NCBI GenBank assembly: GCA_021234155.1
Contig: JAJEKV010000090.1
Coordinates: forward strand, 2,100,479 to 2,164,478
Direction: 5' to 3'
DNA: 64,000 nucleotides
DNA from: Isoetes taiwanensis
Taxonomy: Eukaryota > Streptophyta > Lycopodiopsida > Isoetales > Isoetaceae
The notes under the pieces were generated by a model. That model was not told the origin of the DNA and made no database searches. It worked only from the letters and a program-made list of their open reading frames with translations. The translations under genes were made by a program, and so were the position numbers. This document shows, one piece after another, positions 53,046 to 64,000 of the stretch (the first letter of the stretch is position 1; each line of letters starts with the position of its first letter).

Positions 53046-55667
53046 GCCCTCACTAAAACAAACATAAGTAAAGTTTAAGGGCCTAAATAAATAGATAGAT
53101 ACTTACTAAGAAGCTTCAAGATTGCAATTGGACAGTTGAAACAAAACTTTGATTTAGTTGTAACTTGACTAAGGAATGGCATAAGAACACATGGTGAGAA
53201 GTTTTAATGTTTCGTTGGTAGCTTAAGCATAATTTATATGACCACATTCATAAAATATGTACAGGATTCTAATGCAACACAAGAAGCCAAAGTCATAATT
53301 AGTTTTCAATATAGCACGTGATGCCAAAGCCAATATCACGAAACAAATTTTAGCATAGTGTTCATGAAAATCTCTATGCACAAAATACCTAGAGCATTTA
53401 ACATCTATTCATGAAAATGTTTATGCATAAAACCTTTTATTTTACAAAGATCCCTCAATTACACTCTAGGACTTTTGGATGAAGAGAATAGGTGCTTCGT
53501 GTGCATTTGAAACCCAAATGGATACAACAATTGTTTGGTTTAAAATATAATCAATTTGAAATACATAACAACATTCTAGAAATTTGCGCACCTCATCTAT
53601 GAATGTTTCTATGAATGTTTTACGTTCCATCTAAAACAAAGATATGGAAATGCTTCCAAGGAATCGACAAAGCACCCATATCCGCATGACTCAACATGAT
53701 AGCAGAAGCGTCTTTTTACTTGGCCATATCTAAGTTGTGCCTTATTTTGCCCCGAAGTAGCTTCTCAGTCACTGCTTCTCGTCCCAAGTGTGCCTGCTAC
53801 ATCATCAAAGGTATCATTGTTCTACCATGCCACATTTTTCCACAACAGACTAGTTTGAAGCGTTGAATCAATGAAGTGGTAGCTGGTGCAATTATTTTTT
53901 CACGATAGGGGCCTGGAAGTAATATCACGATTAAGCTCTTGTCAGTCCCCCAGGGCATAGAACATATCTTTGTCGGTTCTAAGAAGCACGCAAAATTTGA
54001 GCTGCCATAGCTTCCTAATCAAAGCCGAGAAAAAAGAGCTTCTAGCTATGAATCAAAGATGATGCCGGCATGCATGTGCATTTGGGTCACATCCTGTGGC
54101 CGCCTCCTTCGCTACAAAAGAGTCGGGTTTTGCAATATGAGACTATAGGGTCACAAAAATTCCATCATATGCTGCAACAGCAGAAAACCGCCTGGAATCC
54201 ATGAATATCCCAGCAAGATGGAACACTCTGTTTGTTTCCACTAGGTCTCCACAAGAAGAAAACAAGCGAATAAAGAGGTCATACAAAAAGTAAAAAGAAC
54301 CGAGGTCATTCCAAGAACATAAGGGATTGTAGTCGTCCGCCATGGTAGAGGTCCTCCTTCTCTAAGCAACCTCTTAACGGATAGTATGCATTATTTCTTG
54401 ATAATGGAATACCTCTTTGTGCTAAAATCGAACGGCCCCTTCACGATGCTCCTCGCTCACAAAGCCTATTCACTTTGGTTTGGCGGTGATAGGACATTGT
54501 CAAATGGGTTTCAAGTGGTTGTGGAAAGAGAGCGTCGAGGATCGGAAAAGCCCGCCTTCAATTCACGGAATCTTTCCACAAAAACCCCAGATGCGGAAGA
54601 ATCTATCTGATTTGGGCAATCGATGACTTGCAAGATGGCATCTTAATAAGCTTAAGAAAAATTAGATCGAAATAATTCAAATCTGTAGCTGCAAACGCCG
54701 GGTCGAGATGATGAGACTACGCCTCGAATATGATAAACCTATAGAGAACATCAAGCATTTCAACTATTCCCAAATATCAATTGCGGGCTTCAACGCAGCA
54801 AGGATTCTATATATAGTACCCAAGACCATTCATCGACTTCTAGCATAAGTTTTTGTTGGCTGCAAAAAGTTTAAACTTATAAAGTATAAAACTAGCGCCC
54901 ACTTCCACGAAGCCTCAATTTGTTGGAATGTTCGAGAAAAGGAAGAGCGATAACTTAGAAAAATTATGTGTAGAAAGTTCGGGTGGTCATATAAGATCAA
55001 TCAGTAATCGATCAATAGATGCAAGCTGGACAACAATTGTCAACAATCTAAATGCCTGCATATCATTCAAGAGACAAAACATGACGAGCTGACAGAACAT
55101 GAGCAGGACATCGAGGTCAGCTTAACTGTGAAAAGGGCTTTTGAGGCAAAGCAGTCTGGCAAAAAATGGAGCTGATCCGGAGCTCAAGACAGGGCGATTT
55201 CTACAAAAACCCAAGTGAAGATTGGTATGCCAGAGGACCCTGCCATTGCGAAACTACCATAGAGCTCCTGCAAGCCATCGCTAAGCAAAAGGGCTACAAT
55301 CCCAAAAACGTGAACTACAATCCGGGAGCCCTAAAACCTCACTCCACTGCCATGGAACTCCTCGAAGCCATAGCCATAACTTCCAGATCAACCAGAATAG
55401 AACCCTAAAGTAGAGCTCGAAATCGAACCCTAAAGTAGAACTCTCGAGGTCTTGCATGCCAGGATTTGAAGCTTAAAAATAAAAAGGGTCTTAAACCATT
55501 GGAAAAGATCAATAAAACTAGTCCAAAATTAGTGCACTCGTATGCGCACTCTAGATGTACGCATTAGTACATCCAATTGCATACGCGATGAAATCATAGC
55601 AAAACCATATGCGAAAGCGTACAAAAATACAAAAGGAACCCCCTGTTATAATGCTACATATTCATTT
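53046..55667. other. Unassigned sequence
   Basis: No coding region could be recognised. The stretch ends (about 55636-55664) with GAACCCCCTGTTATAATGCT and ACATATTC, the border motif of the tandem-repeat family, so part of this region may belong to that family. Confidence 0.4.
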
Positions 55668-55680
55668 CAAGGTGGGGAGA
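55668..55680 (+). promoter_or_regulatory. Polypurine tract before the 1.5-kb LTR
   Basis: CAAGGTGGGGAGA, one base before TGTGACG. G-rich tracts followed by TGTGAC or TGTAAC are usual at chromovirus 3' LTR borders. Confidence 0.65.
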
Positions 55681-55681
55681 A

Positions 55682-57223
55682 TGTGACGTTCCAGCACAAT
55701 ATACGGTCCCAGGATGTATATTGTACTGCCTCATCACGCGTACACGCCACCCCGACTGACGTGTACGCCGACGTGTAGCCAGGCGGGTAGCCCCTAGGGG
55801 GCAACTTGCAAGGTATGTGCATTTATTAATGTGCACATTTACCAATGTGCACATTTATCTAGGTGCACATTTTCCCATGTGGACACCTTTATGCCACCTA
55901 GCCATTAAAGGCAAGTGGGCCATACCCAATTATCCCACATGCTTAAAGGGATAATTGGAAACCCTAGCCCTAACCCCATGTCTATTTAGGTTAAGGAAAC
56001 CCTAACTTGCTATTTTCGTCCATAGGGTTTTAGAGCTCCGTTTTGCTCGCTCAAGGAGTCAAAACCGCCTCCCAAACTCTGTCTGAGCGAATTGCACCAT
56101 TAGTTTTCCTTGTTGACTCCATCTTCAAGCAGTTCAGCAGGATGGTCGAATTCAGGGCAGGAGGAGCGAACCAAGGATCAGGTATTTAGTCAATTTAATA
56201 GCCTAAACTGCCTTCCAGTCATTGTATCAGTAGGTTTAGCCTATTAAATTGCCCATAGCAGTCATTAGATTCTCAGATACTAGACACTAACTAAAGAACC
56301 TAACTCTATGATATAGATTAGATCTAGTTCTTTAGTTCTTCTGTGATGTATATGGATGATGTATCTCTATGAACTCGTTGTATTGGGAAGGGGGGGTAGA
56401 GACCTCAAGCCTGGTAGTTGATGCTCCTAGTTAGCCTCTCTAGCACACTGTAGATTCGGCATGTGCATAGGAGCCACACCTGGTTGTGGGTGAAGGGGCC
56501 AGACTAGCTTATAAAGAGGTTCGTGTTCTGACTCTTGAACGATCCCTCTGGTGTGTAAAGTCTACCGGGGATCATTGTGGACTAGGTCTAATGGCTTGCC
56601 ACTGCGTGTGGGCAAGGCATGGGCTCGACACCCGTGGAGTGATGCGTCACTCTCCATTGGGTTCAAGTCGAATAAGGGCAGTGGCCCTCTAGTCACCTTG
56701 AGTCAGCATGTAGATCTCTGGAGGGAGAGATCCCTACCTGCCCCATCAGAACTGGGGAGATGCAACCCAGGAATAGCCCCTTTGGCTATGCATCTGGCGG
56801 GCTACAGTCAGGTCCAGCCTACTCTGCAAAGTGTGCACAGGAGGGGCGGATGGAGTGGACAACCCTAAGCCATGTTCTCATGCAAGCCAAATCCATTGCC
56901 ATGAATTCTGTCTGCAATGATCTCTGGAGACCCAAGCCGTCAGTCAGCCCTTTGAGTCTGAGCCTTGGGTAGGATTTCCCATGTGATGTACTGATCGTTG
57001 TCTATGCAGATGTATTATGAGCCACCCTATGAGGTGGTATGTGCTATTGATGTTGTATACTGACGTGTATGTTTACGCTTCCGCAGCTAGGTCGACCCTG
57101 AGGGAGACAGGGTAAATGACCCCTTCATTCTTCCCACTGGAACTCATCAAGGTTGCAGTGATACGTGGAGGGCCTTGTATCAGTGTGGAGCTGGTATGGG
57201 GGATGAACTTAGGGGACGTCACA
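55682..57223 (+). repeat. LTR of a Ty3/gypsy element (about 1.54 kb)
   Basis: It begins TGTGACGTTCC and ends GGGGACGTCACA, giving an inverted TGTGACGT/ACGTCACA border with canonical TG...CA. A polypurine tract precedes it, and unrelated LINE sequence begins right after. A local repeat of TGTGCACATTTA lies at 55815-55870. No second copy was found in the window, so it is a 3' LTR of the chromovirus or a solo LTR. ORFs inside are not supported. Confidence 0.7.
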
Positions 57224-57299
57224 TGCTTGTGGCCATGATATCAATGGAAGTTTTTCCTTCCAAGATTCCTTAAACATAATGTTCTTATCATATCTCATC

Positions 57300-58050
57300 T
57301 TGATTTTGGAGCTCGGATAGATGAAGGAGCATGCACTGATGTGCCTAAAGCATGTATAGCAATAAAAATTAGCACATGATCTGACACAATCCTTTCACTG
57401 TCAATAGAAAGATTGACCATCTGATTAATAAATGCTGGCTTGGCTAAAATATAGTCCACCACACTTGCATTCTAGAACTGAGAAATTTTGCTATGCCATT
57501 ACAAATAATCATATCAAGGCCACTACATAATGCCAAAATATGGTATCCTTGTGGATTAGGCCATCTAATCTCATCATCAGAGTGTCTATGCCATCCAGAA
57601 AGTGATAGCTCATATTCATCAAGCATCTCCATCCATTCTAAATTTCCATCTAGACTCACTATAGCTGCTTGTCTTTGTGATGTGTATCCATTAAAATCAC
57701 CTAGAAAAAGCACAGAAAGCAGCAACCAGCAACATAAAGTTTTCCAGATTGTCCTGGTATTTCAATCCAAATATACTAAAATAATGCCATTTTATCCAAG
57801 GCTGTCACTAAATGTGTAAATTCATATCTAACATAGCAAGTAATGCCGCCAAAACCTTTAAGCCTCCGTTCCATTTTTTTTTTCCATATTAAATGTAGCA
57901 TTTTAAACCCCATAATGTCAGGAAACCCTACCTCTTCATTTTCATATGTCTCAAGAAAGAATATCACATCTACATTACTTAAAATGTCCCCTATAGTGTC
58001 AACTTTTGCTTGCTTTAGTGTATTGATATTCTAGCAAGCAAACCTAACAA
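57300..58050 (-). pseudogene. LINE C endonuclease
   Basis: Pieces in order on the - strand: VIFFLETYENEEVGFPDIMG (catalytic Glu in LETYE), GFGGITCYVRYEF, FLGDFNGYTSQRQAAIVSLD (GDFN), NPQGYHILALCSGLDMIICN, then in another frame VDYILAKPAFINQMVNLSID and ERIVSDHVLIFI (SDH). All hallmark motifs are visible, but two or more frame changes and a stop break it. Confidence 0.8.
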
Positions 58051-58166
58051 TCACTGTTTCTTATGTAGCTGCATTTTCTACATTTCTTTCTTCCACAACA
58101 ACATGTCCCTTCCTCCAAAATGCCTTTTGATCATTCTTCCTTGCATCTTTTAATTTTCTAAAGTTC

Positions 58167-58559
58167 CTATTTGTACTCAATATTGTTCCTTTTCGTATCA
58201 TCATTAATCCATGCCTTCTCTCCCCTCAACAATGCCCGCTTGCTCAAGACATCCATCTTATTCTCCTTGCTTGCAAATTTCATAATAATATGCCTCGTGT
58301 TAGCAAAGGATTTGCCCACCCAAAATGCCTTAACTATATCAACATCAAAATCTAACTTGGATTTGATATACATGCTTACCTTCTCCTTTGTCTTCTCCTT
58401 TGTATCTTCTGGTACGCCAACCACGCGAATATTCATAGCCCTTTTCTGCCTCTCAATAAATTTAAATTGAAATGCACTTATTTGCTCCAAATGCACTTTA
58501 AAAGGCATTTTTGAAAGATTCCCAACATTCGAACCATAAAAAATAGCATATGAAATCAA
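58167..58559 (-). pseudogene. LINE C ORF1 protein, C-terminal part
   Basis: It reads FIERQKRAMNIRVVGVPEDT, KEKVSMYIKSKLDFDVDIV, KAFWVGKSFANTRHIIMKFA and RALLRGEKAWINDDTKR. This is the layout of the RRM and C-terminal RNA-binding domains of L1 ORF1 proteins (N-R--G-PE, then VGK, -I-VKFAS, and I--D-T). It acts as an RNA chaperone in known elements. The upstream coiled coil is only partly visible. Confidence 0.7.
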
Positions 58560-58621
58560 TTAAACAAAAATAAAAATAAAAATCAAAATGACATTTTTAG
58601 GCCATTAATGTTTAAATTGGA

Positions 58622-59500
58622 ATGTTGGAGTCGCCTTAACATGTTGGAGCCTAGGTGGCGTGTTTGATCCATATTTGCATGTGGGAGCCCACGTGGCATG
58701 TTTGAGCCACCTTGGCATGTTGGAGCCTAGGTGGCATGTTTGAGCACCCTAGGCGTGTTGGAGCAGCTAGGTGGCACGTTGGAGTCCATGTGGCATGTTT
58801 GAGCCACCTTGGCATGTTAGAGCCCACGCGGCATATTGGAGCCAACCAGGTGGCATGATAGATCCTAGGGTCACAACATTTGAACCATAAAAAAGAACAC
58901 ATGAAATTAATTGAAAATGGCATTTTAAGGCCATTAATGTTTGAATTGGTATCTTGGAGCCACCTTGGCATGGTAAAGTCTAGATGGTGTGTTTGAGCCA
59001 TCTTGGCATGTTGGAGCCCAGTAGTATGTTTGAGCCACCATGGCATGTAGGAGCCAACCAGGTGGCATATGGATTCTATGGGCATAACATTTGAACCATA
59101 ATGAATAACATATAAAATCAATCAAACCATTAACAAATATTTCATTAGAAATGGCATTTTTAGGCAATTAATGTTTGAATTGGAATGTTGGAGCCACCTT
59201 GGCATGTTGGAGCCTAGGTGGCATGTTTGAGCCGTCTTGGCATGTTGGAGCCAACGTCGCATGATTGAGCCATCTTGGCATGTTGGAGCCTAAGTGGCAT
59301 GTTTGAGCCACCTTGGCATGTCGGAGCCACCTTGGCATGTTGGAGTCTACGTGGCATGTTGGAGCCCACGCGGCATGTTAGAGCCCACATGGTATGTTTG
59401 AGCCACCTTGGGTGGCATGTTTGAGCCTAGGTGGCACGTTGGAGTCTACATGGCATGTTTGAACCAGGGTGGCATGTTGGAGCCTAGTGGCATATTCTTT
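58622..59500. repeat. Minisatellite of GGCATGTT(T/G)GAGCC units with a higher-order spacer
   Basis: Units of about 18-20 bp (variants of GTGGCATGTTTGAGCCACCT and TTGGCATGTTGGAGCC) repeat in three blocks: 58622-58862, 58950-59073 and 59180-59490. Each block is preceded by a related AT-rich segment (AACATTTGAACCATAA, then AAATGGCATTTTTAGGC and CATTAATGTTTGAATTGG) at about 58525, 58872 and 59087. So there are three copies of a larger unit of spacer plus array. Confidence 0.88.
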
Positions 59501-60480
59501 GAAACAACATTTCGAGCATAGAATAAAATAGCATTAATATGTTTTTCTATAACAATTCACTAATAGAATTTTTGATCCCCTTTGAACTCGAATTTTTCCA
59601 TCATCCCAGTTCCAAATTAGGCCAAGTTTTTTCCCAGATGTTCCTACAACTTTTTTCTGATAAACATTTTAAATATAGCCAAAATGTTGAGTAAAACTCC
59701 AGATATCATCATTTGAGTGTGCAGACCTTGTTTTGTCTTAGGGAACTCCACTGATCAAACTTTTCTTCCAGCTTTGAAACCGATTTTCTCAGTCATTCCA
59801 TATCCAAATTAAGCCAATTTTCTTTCCACACCTCACTACAACTTTTCTCCGCTTGCTCCTCTAAAAATCATTAAAAAAAATCAAAACTCGAGATATTTAG
59901 ATCTAAGTGCAAATACCTCATTTTGCTTTAGGGATCCTAATGTAATTGATGCCATGTTGCAAATTTTGCACAAATAGTGGTTGCCTTAAGCAACCGAGAG
60001 GTTCTAACCAAGAAGAATCCACTGAGGTTGATCCAACTGCCAGGTTTCAGGTCAACACCTGGTGATGCATGGCCGACTTCCTCACCATAGAGGCTGTTAG
60101 TCCTCATGGATGTTAATGTTCAATTCAAGTCAATTCAATTTGAAATCTTCATATGCCTTTGCATTCTATCTTTTTATAAGCATGACGGCATTTTGGCACA
60201 GGGCATGTAATGACAACATGGATACTTCATGGTGAGTCATATGGATAAGAGTAGGGCAATGATTGTATGGTGATGCTTACAAAATTATCTATAAAGAACC
60301 TTAAGAAATCACACCACTCTAGAGAATCATACTTCCTAAAAAGATACCTCCTTAAAAACTACACTTACTTATAAACCACAACACCTTCTTAGAAACAACT
60401 CCACGTCAAAAAACAAAAACCACAGTTTTTAAGGAAAAACATACCTCCTTAAAGAACTACATCTCCTAAAAAACAAAAAC
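59501..60480. other. Unassigned sequence
   Basis: No gene recognised. Two loosely similar stretches (59580-59720 and 59760-59900, both with TTTTTCC-and-AGCCAA words) may be an old duplication. Confidence 0.35.
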
Positions 60481-60483
60481 CAA

Positions 60484-60735
60484 AAAATGCTGCCGAAATC
60501 ACTTGAAAAGCAACAAGTTATGAAACCTGTCGAACCCAAAACACAAAACTAGCATGTTACAAGAAGCCCCAAAACGAGTCAGTGGCAAAAATGGAAGTCC
60601 TTAAGAATCAATGGAAAAGCAAGAAGTTATAAAACCTATGGAACCAAAAAACCCAAAACTGGCATGTTACAAGAAGCCCAAAAAATGAGTCAGTGGTAGA
60701 AGTGAAAGCCCTTAAGAATTGGCGGAAACAAAAGC
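60484..60735. repeat. Tandem repeat of about 110 bp
   Basis: Two units share GAAAAGCAA-AAGTTAT-AAA, CATGTTACAAGAAGCCC, AAA-GAGTCAGTGG and CCTTAAGAAT. A third unit starts at about 60713 and fades. Confidence 0.75.
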
Positions 60736-62647
60736 TCAAGAAATGGAAGAAGGTTTAAAAAGATGTCGGATCGATTGGAGAAGTAGAGGAACTGATCACG
60801 CAGAAGGACCCGACTCATTGCATCTCAGTCTGCAATTTTGGTCCAATTTCTAATTTTCTTAACGGTCAATGCTAAAATTTCTAGATCCAACGGTGAATTG
60901 AAGTGCCACATCAGATTTTTGTGAGGTGGAAGTGCTACGTGGATAGGCTAGAATGGCAAGAAAGGATGTAGGCCAGATAGGGCCGATGTGCTAAAACAAA
61001 GGTTATGAGAAGGCCCACATATCTTTGCAGATGGAAAACCTTTGATAATGTTCTGATATATCATCACTTTTACCCACATAAAAAAGGCATAGCGAGATCC
61101 ACAGAAAGAACCTAAAATGTTTAGGACGCAGGAATGTTAGGGTGGCGGCAGTGGAGGCCCACCACTGTCGAAGACATTCTGTTAAAAAATCGATGCTGGA
61201 AAAGCAGCTTAGATATGCTGCTGCCGTTCTTTCTCTGCTCGTTGCTGTTGTTCCAAGTTTGCTTCCCCTGATCTGCATCAAGTCTACTACCTCAAGGTGT
61301 TTTTCCGGAACCATGGCCGCTGTTTCTAGTTTACACCTTATGTATCAGGTTTTTGGTTGGATAAGAACTTATCTTGAGCTCGCAGTATATGATATGAGTT
61401 AGATTGGCATTTGGTTAGCAGTTAGCAAGTGCTTCATAGATTTTAAATATTTTAGAGTCTCTGATGACTAGCAGAGGTACTCTAGATTTTCCTAGGCCTT
61501 ATGTTATGGCTAATGCTAAGGTTTGATGAGCAATGCTGCACTTGATCTTTTAGTCTGGACGATTCATATCTTCTTGCTTCAGAGGCATAAGCATGGATTC
61601 TTCTTCCAAGTTGCACTCAGTGCGACCTGTAGACTGCAGTTTTGTGGCTCTGCACTCACTGCATAAATGGATACATGCTTAGTGGCTCTAGCTGTTTGGC
61701 TTATGATATAAGGCACCAGGCTTCTGTGTTGTTTGTTGTAGTATTTCTTATGAGGCAGTTTTGACACCCTCTCTATCCCAGCTAGGGGAGACTTTGGAAT
61801 AAAGAAGGCAAGCATGAATTCTCCAGATTGATGCTAGGGATTCGCAATGGGGTTTCTTGGGGAGGAGACCAAGGAGGCCTAACAGCTTCAGAGCGTAATG
61901 GGGTTTGGACTTATGCTTTAGGTAGTAAGCAAAAGATTGGCATGTGGACCACTTTATTATGGAGGAGACCTATAGGGACTTCATATTGTTTGGAAGATGG
62001 GTGTCTACTCCATAGTTCATTTTGGAAATGAGGTGCAGAAGCCTTTTAGTACTGCAGTATGGAGCATCTCTGGTCAAGTTAACGCGCGGGAAGATACCTG
62101 TTTTCTTTCTTCTGCTTAATTAGGGTATCTATCGGAGGGTAGCTTCAAGTTGTCCATGCTCAATGATAAGTGGGACTTCTTCTATGTAGCCAAGTTGGTG
62201 TGAAAGCATGTAGCTATTCTAAAGCATGGGCCCATGATCTTGTTGGAAGCTTCTTTGGGGCAATGTTCACTGGAAATGTGATTGGCTTTCTCCTGTAGTA
62301 TTTGTAACTGCTAGATGTGTGGTTCTCTACCTTGAGTTTTTGCATGGAAATAGCACTTGGTCTGTAGTATCTCTATTGTAGAGAAGAGGTTGAGGTTGTT
62401 ACAAGAGTGGAGTTTTGGGTTGCTCTAGTATTGGGGGGTAATCCTGGCTTGTGCCTATAGTAGCTTGCTAGTGGGAAGGTGGTTGGCAAGCTTACCTAGT
62501 ATAGATGCATTCTCAAATAAGGGCTCGCATGAAAACAGACAAAAGCTCCCGCTAGTTAAGCTTTTCATTCATCTCAACAGTTTTTCTACAATGGTAGAGT
62601 GGGTAGTTGCAAATCACAAGCTACCCAAAAAATGACAAACATAATGA
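60736..62647. other. Unassigned sequence
   Basis: ORFs on both strands overlap at 61003-61402 without a recognised domain. The rest shows neither repeats nor coding signals I can support. Confidence 0.35.
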
Positions 62648-63668
62648 ATATGTAGCAAAATAACAGGGGGTTCCAAGGGGGGTCTGATATGGATGTAAAA
62701 AAAATAATTCCTGAAACCATAGGCCATATATCCCTAAAACAATTGAATGGGTTGTTATAAAAAAAAATATAGATTCAAGATAAAAAATAATCACATTAGC
62801 TCACTGTATTTATTGGTTAAAGTAGTCTTATTAGGACATTGAGTTATTTTGATAGAGGTTCGAGCCCCCGTATTTCATATTCTAAAATCTTAGGCAAAGC
62901 CATATAGAGATTCGATATTCCTTCAAATCCTTAGGTGAAATCGTATTTCATATTTCAAAATCATAGGCAAAGCCGTATAGAGGTTCGATATTCCCTCAAG
63001 ACCTTAGGCGAAATCATATTTCATATTTCAAAATCATAGGCGTCTCCAATCATAAATGACTATAAGCGAAATGAGAGGTGCTCAGAGGTTCCAACATATG
63101 ATCTGGGTCGTAGGATCGACGAATCCGACGACTGTGGTACTCCAGGTGCACCTCATTTAGAATATGTAGCAAAATAACAGGGGGTTCCAGGGGGATCTGA
63201 TATGGATGTAAAAAAAACAATTTCTGAAACCATAGGCCATATATCCCTAAAACAATTGAATGGGTTGTTATAAAAAAAACATAGATTCAAGATAAAAAAT
63301 AATTACATTAGCTCACTGGATTTATTGGTTAAAGTAGTTTTATTAGGACATTGAGTTAATTTGATAGAGGTTTGAGCCCCGTATTTCATATTCTAAAATC
63401 TTAGGCAAAGCCATATAGAGGTTCGATATTCCCTCAAAACCTTAGGCGAAATTGTATTCCATATTTCAAAATCATAGACAAAGTCGTATAGAGGTTCGAT
63501 ATTCCCTCAAAACCTTAGGCAAAATCATATTTCATATTTCAAAATCATAGGCGCCTCAATCATAAATGACTATAAGCGAAACGAGAGGTGCCCAGAGGCT
63601 CCAACGACCTCGGTCGTAGGATCGACGAATCCGACAACTGTGGTACTCCAGGGTGCACCTCGTTTAGA
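62648..63668 (-). repeat. Tandem array of about 510-bp units, same family as 13530-14395
   Basis: Units begin AATATGTAGCAAAATAACAG at 62648 and 63161, with a third beginning at 63668. The family is that at 13530-14395 in reverse. Inside each unit a smaller repeat of about 75 bp (CTTAGGCAAAGCCATATAGA, TTCGATATTCCCTCAA) occurs two to three times. No ORF is present. Confidence 0.87.
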
Positions 63669-63731
63669 ATATGTAACAAATTCAGTTCCCCAAATAAAAT
63701 TGTGTGCTACAGATGTTGGCTAGTGTACCTG

Positions 63732-63810
63732 CCGAGAGTTTATCGCCAGGATTAAAAAAAACCCCGCCCTTTCGGATTTTCGAGGAAAAACCCTGGCGAT
63801 AAAATCTCGG
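63732..63810. other. Conserved GC-loop hairpin, copy 2
   Basis: TTTATCGCCAGG (63739-63750) pairs perfectly with CCTGGCGATAAA (63792-63803), and outer CCGAG pairs with CTCGG after a 2-base internal loop. The loop carries AAAACCCCGCCCTTTCGG, shared with 16116-16151. It is a strong structure; role unknown. Confidence 0.65.
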
Positions 63811-64000
63811 AAGGGGCTTGGACAATGCAAGGCTGCTAAATATTCCCACAAAAAAAAACCCACGCTCCACAGAGAATACCGAAGTCGCGCATCATCCTGG
63901 ACCTGCACATCACCAACAAAAAACTAATAGAGAAAAAACCACGAAAAGTGAGGGGTTGTTCACGCATGCCACGCGACAAAAAACAAGATTTACATCTCGA
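63811..64000. other. Window end, unassigned
   Basis: No feature recognised. A - strand ORF runs through the hairpin, but has no other support. Confidence 0.3.

Larger units (their letters stand above)
57228..58600 (-). mobile_element. LINE C: ORF1 and endonuclease, truncated at the LTR
   Basis: The - strand carries an L1-type ORF1 end and then an endonuclease. The reverse transcriptase that should follow is absent, because the 1.54-kb LTR begins at 57223. It differs from LINE A and LINE B. Confidence 0.75.

Noticed and set aside
55815-55870. TGTGCACA repeats as an operator-like site
   Set aside because: They are a short tandem repeat within an LTR; no evidence of a binding site.
58622-59500. 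Array resembling a CRISPR locus (short repeats)
   Set aside because: Units are variable, without unique spacers of constant length, and there are no cas genes; it is a eukaryotic minisatellite.
61003-61402. Overlapping ORFs on both strands as a gene
   Set aside because: Neither frame shows a domain, splice signals or a credible start context; probably chance.

Overview
The window looks like a gene-poor, repeat-rich stretch of a land-plant nuclear genome. Evidence: LTR retrotransposons with initiator-Met-tRNA primer sites, a Ty3/gypsy chromovirus with a chromodomain, a plant-type L1 LINE with a C-terminal zinc-binding domain, Helitrons carrying intron-bearing host exons, and a fragment of a TIR1/AFB auxin-receptor gene. 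The species cannot be fixed from the sequence. No complete host gene was found; nearly every recognisable coding region is a transposon gene or a captured, broken fragment.

Layout. 1-0.3 kb: a copy of a repeat linked to a tyrosine recombinase (YR). 1.5-7.9 kb: remnant of a coiled-coil gene (- strand) split by a small gag-only LTR element (1785-7628), whose 5' LTR is itself split by a Copia element (1920-6118). 8.26-20.85 kb: two non-autonomous Helitrons on the - strand, abutting head to tail with no base between them. They carry unrecognised exons, a TIR1/AFB fragment and a YR gene fragment with a conserved ~50-bp palindrome just past its stop. 21.4-25.7 kb: a decayed LINE ending in (ATTCT)n. 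25.7-31.5 kb: AT-rich sequence with an inverted-repeat element, a third YR-repeat copy and tandem duplications. 31.5-37.2 kb: a large direct duplication. 37.2-41.6 kb: a plant L1 with a nearly intact reverse transcriptase, holding a short retroposon and cut by a third Helitron (41577 to about 42950).

45.6-46.3 kb: an intact orphan ORF. 46.4-52.4 kb: a decayed chromovirus with a 369-bp hAT-like MITE in gag. 52.4-55.7 kb: a foldback element and unassigned sequence. 55.7-57.2 kb: a 1.54-kb LTR. 57.2-58.6 kb: another LINE with an L1-type ORF1. 58.6-64 kb: minisatellites, tandem arrays and a conserved hairpin.

How it fits together. The window records layered transposition. Several insertions can be ordered because target-site duplications survive and the interrupted reading frame resumes on the other side. 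The most unusual item is the YR module: a C-terminal catalytic half with Lys, His-x-x-Arg, His and Tyr visible, followed about 50 bp after the stop by a palindrome that recurs in dispersed copies with shared flanks. This suggests a YR-mobilised element family whose recombination or terminal site is that palindrome. All reading was by eye; no database search was run.
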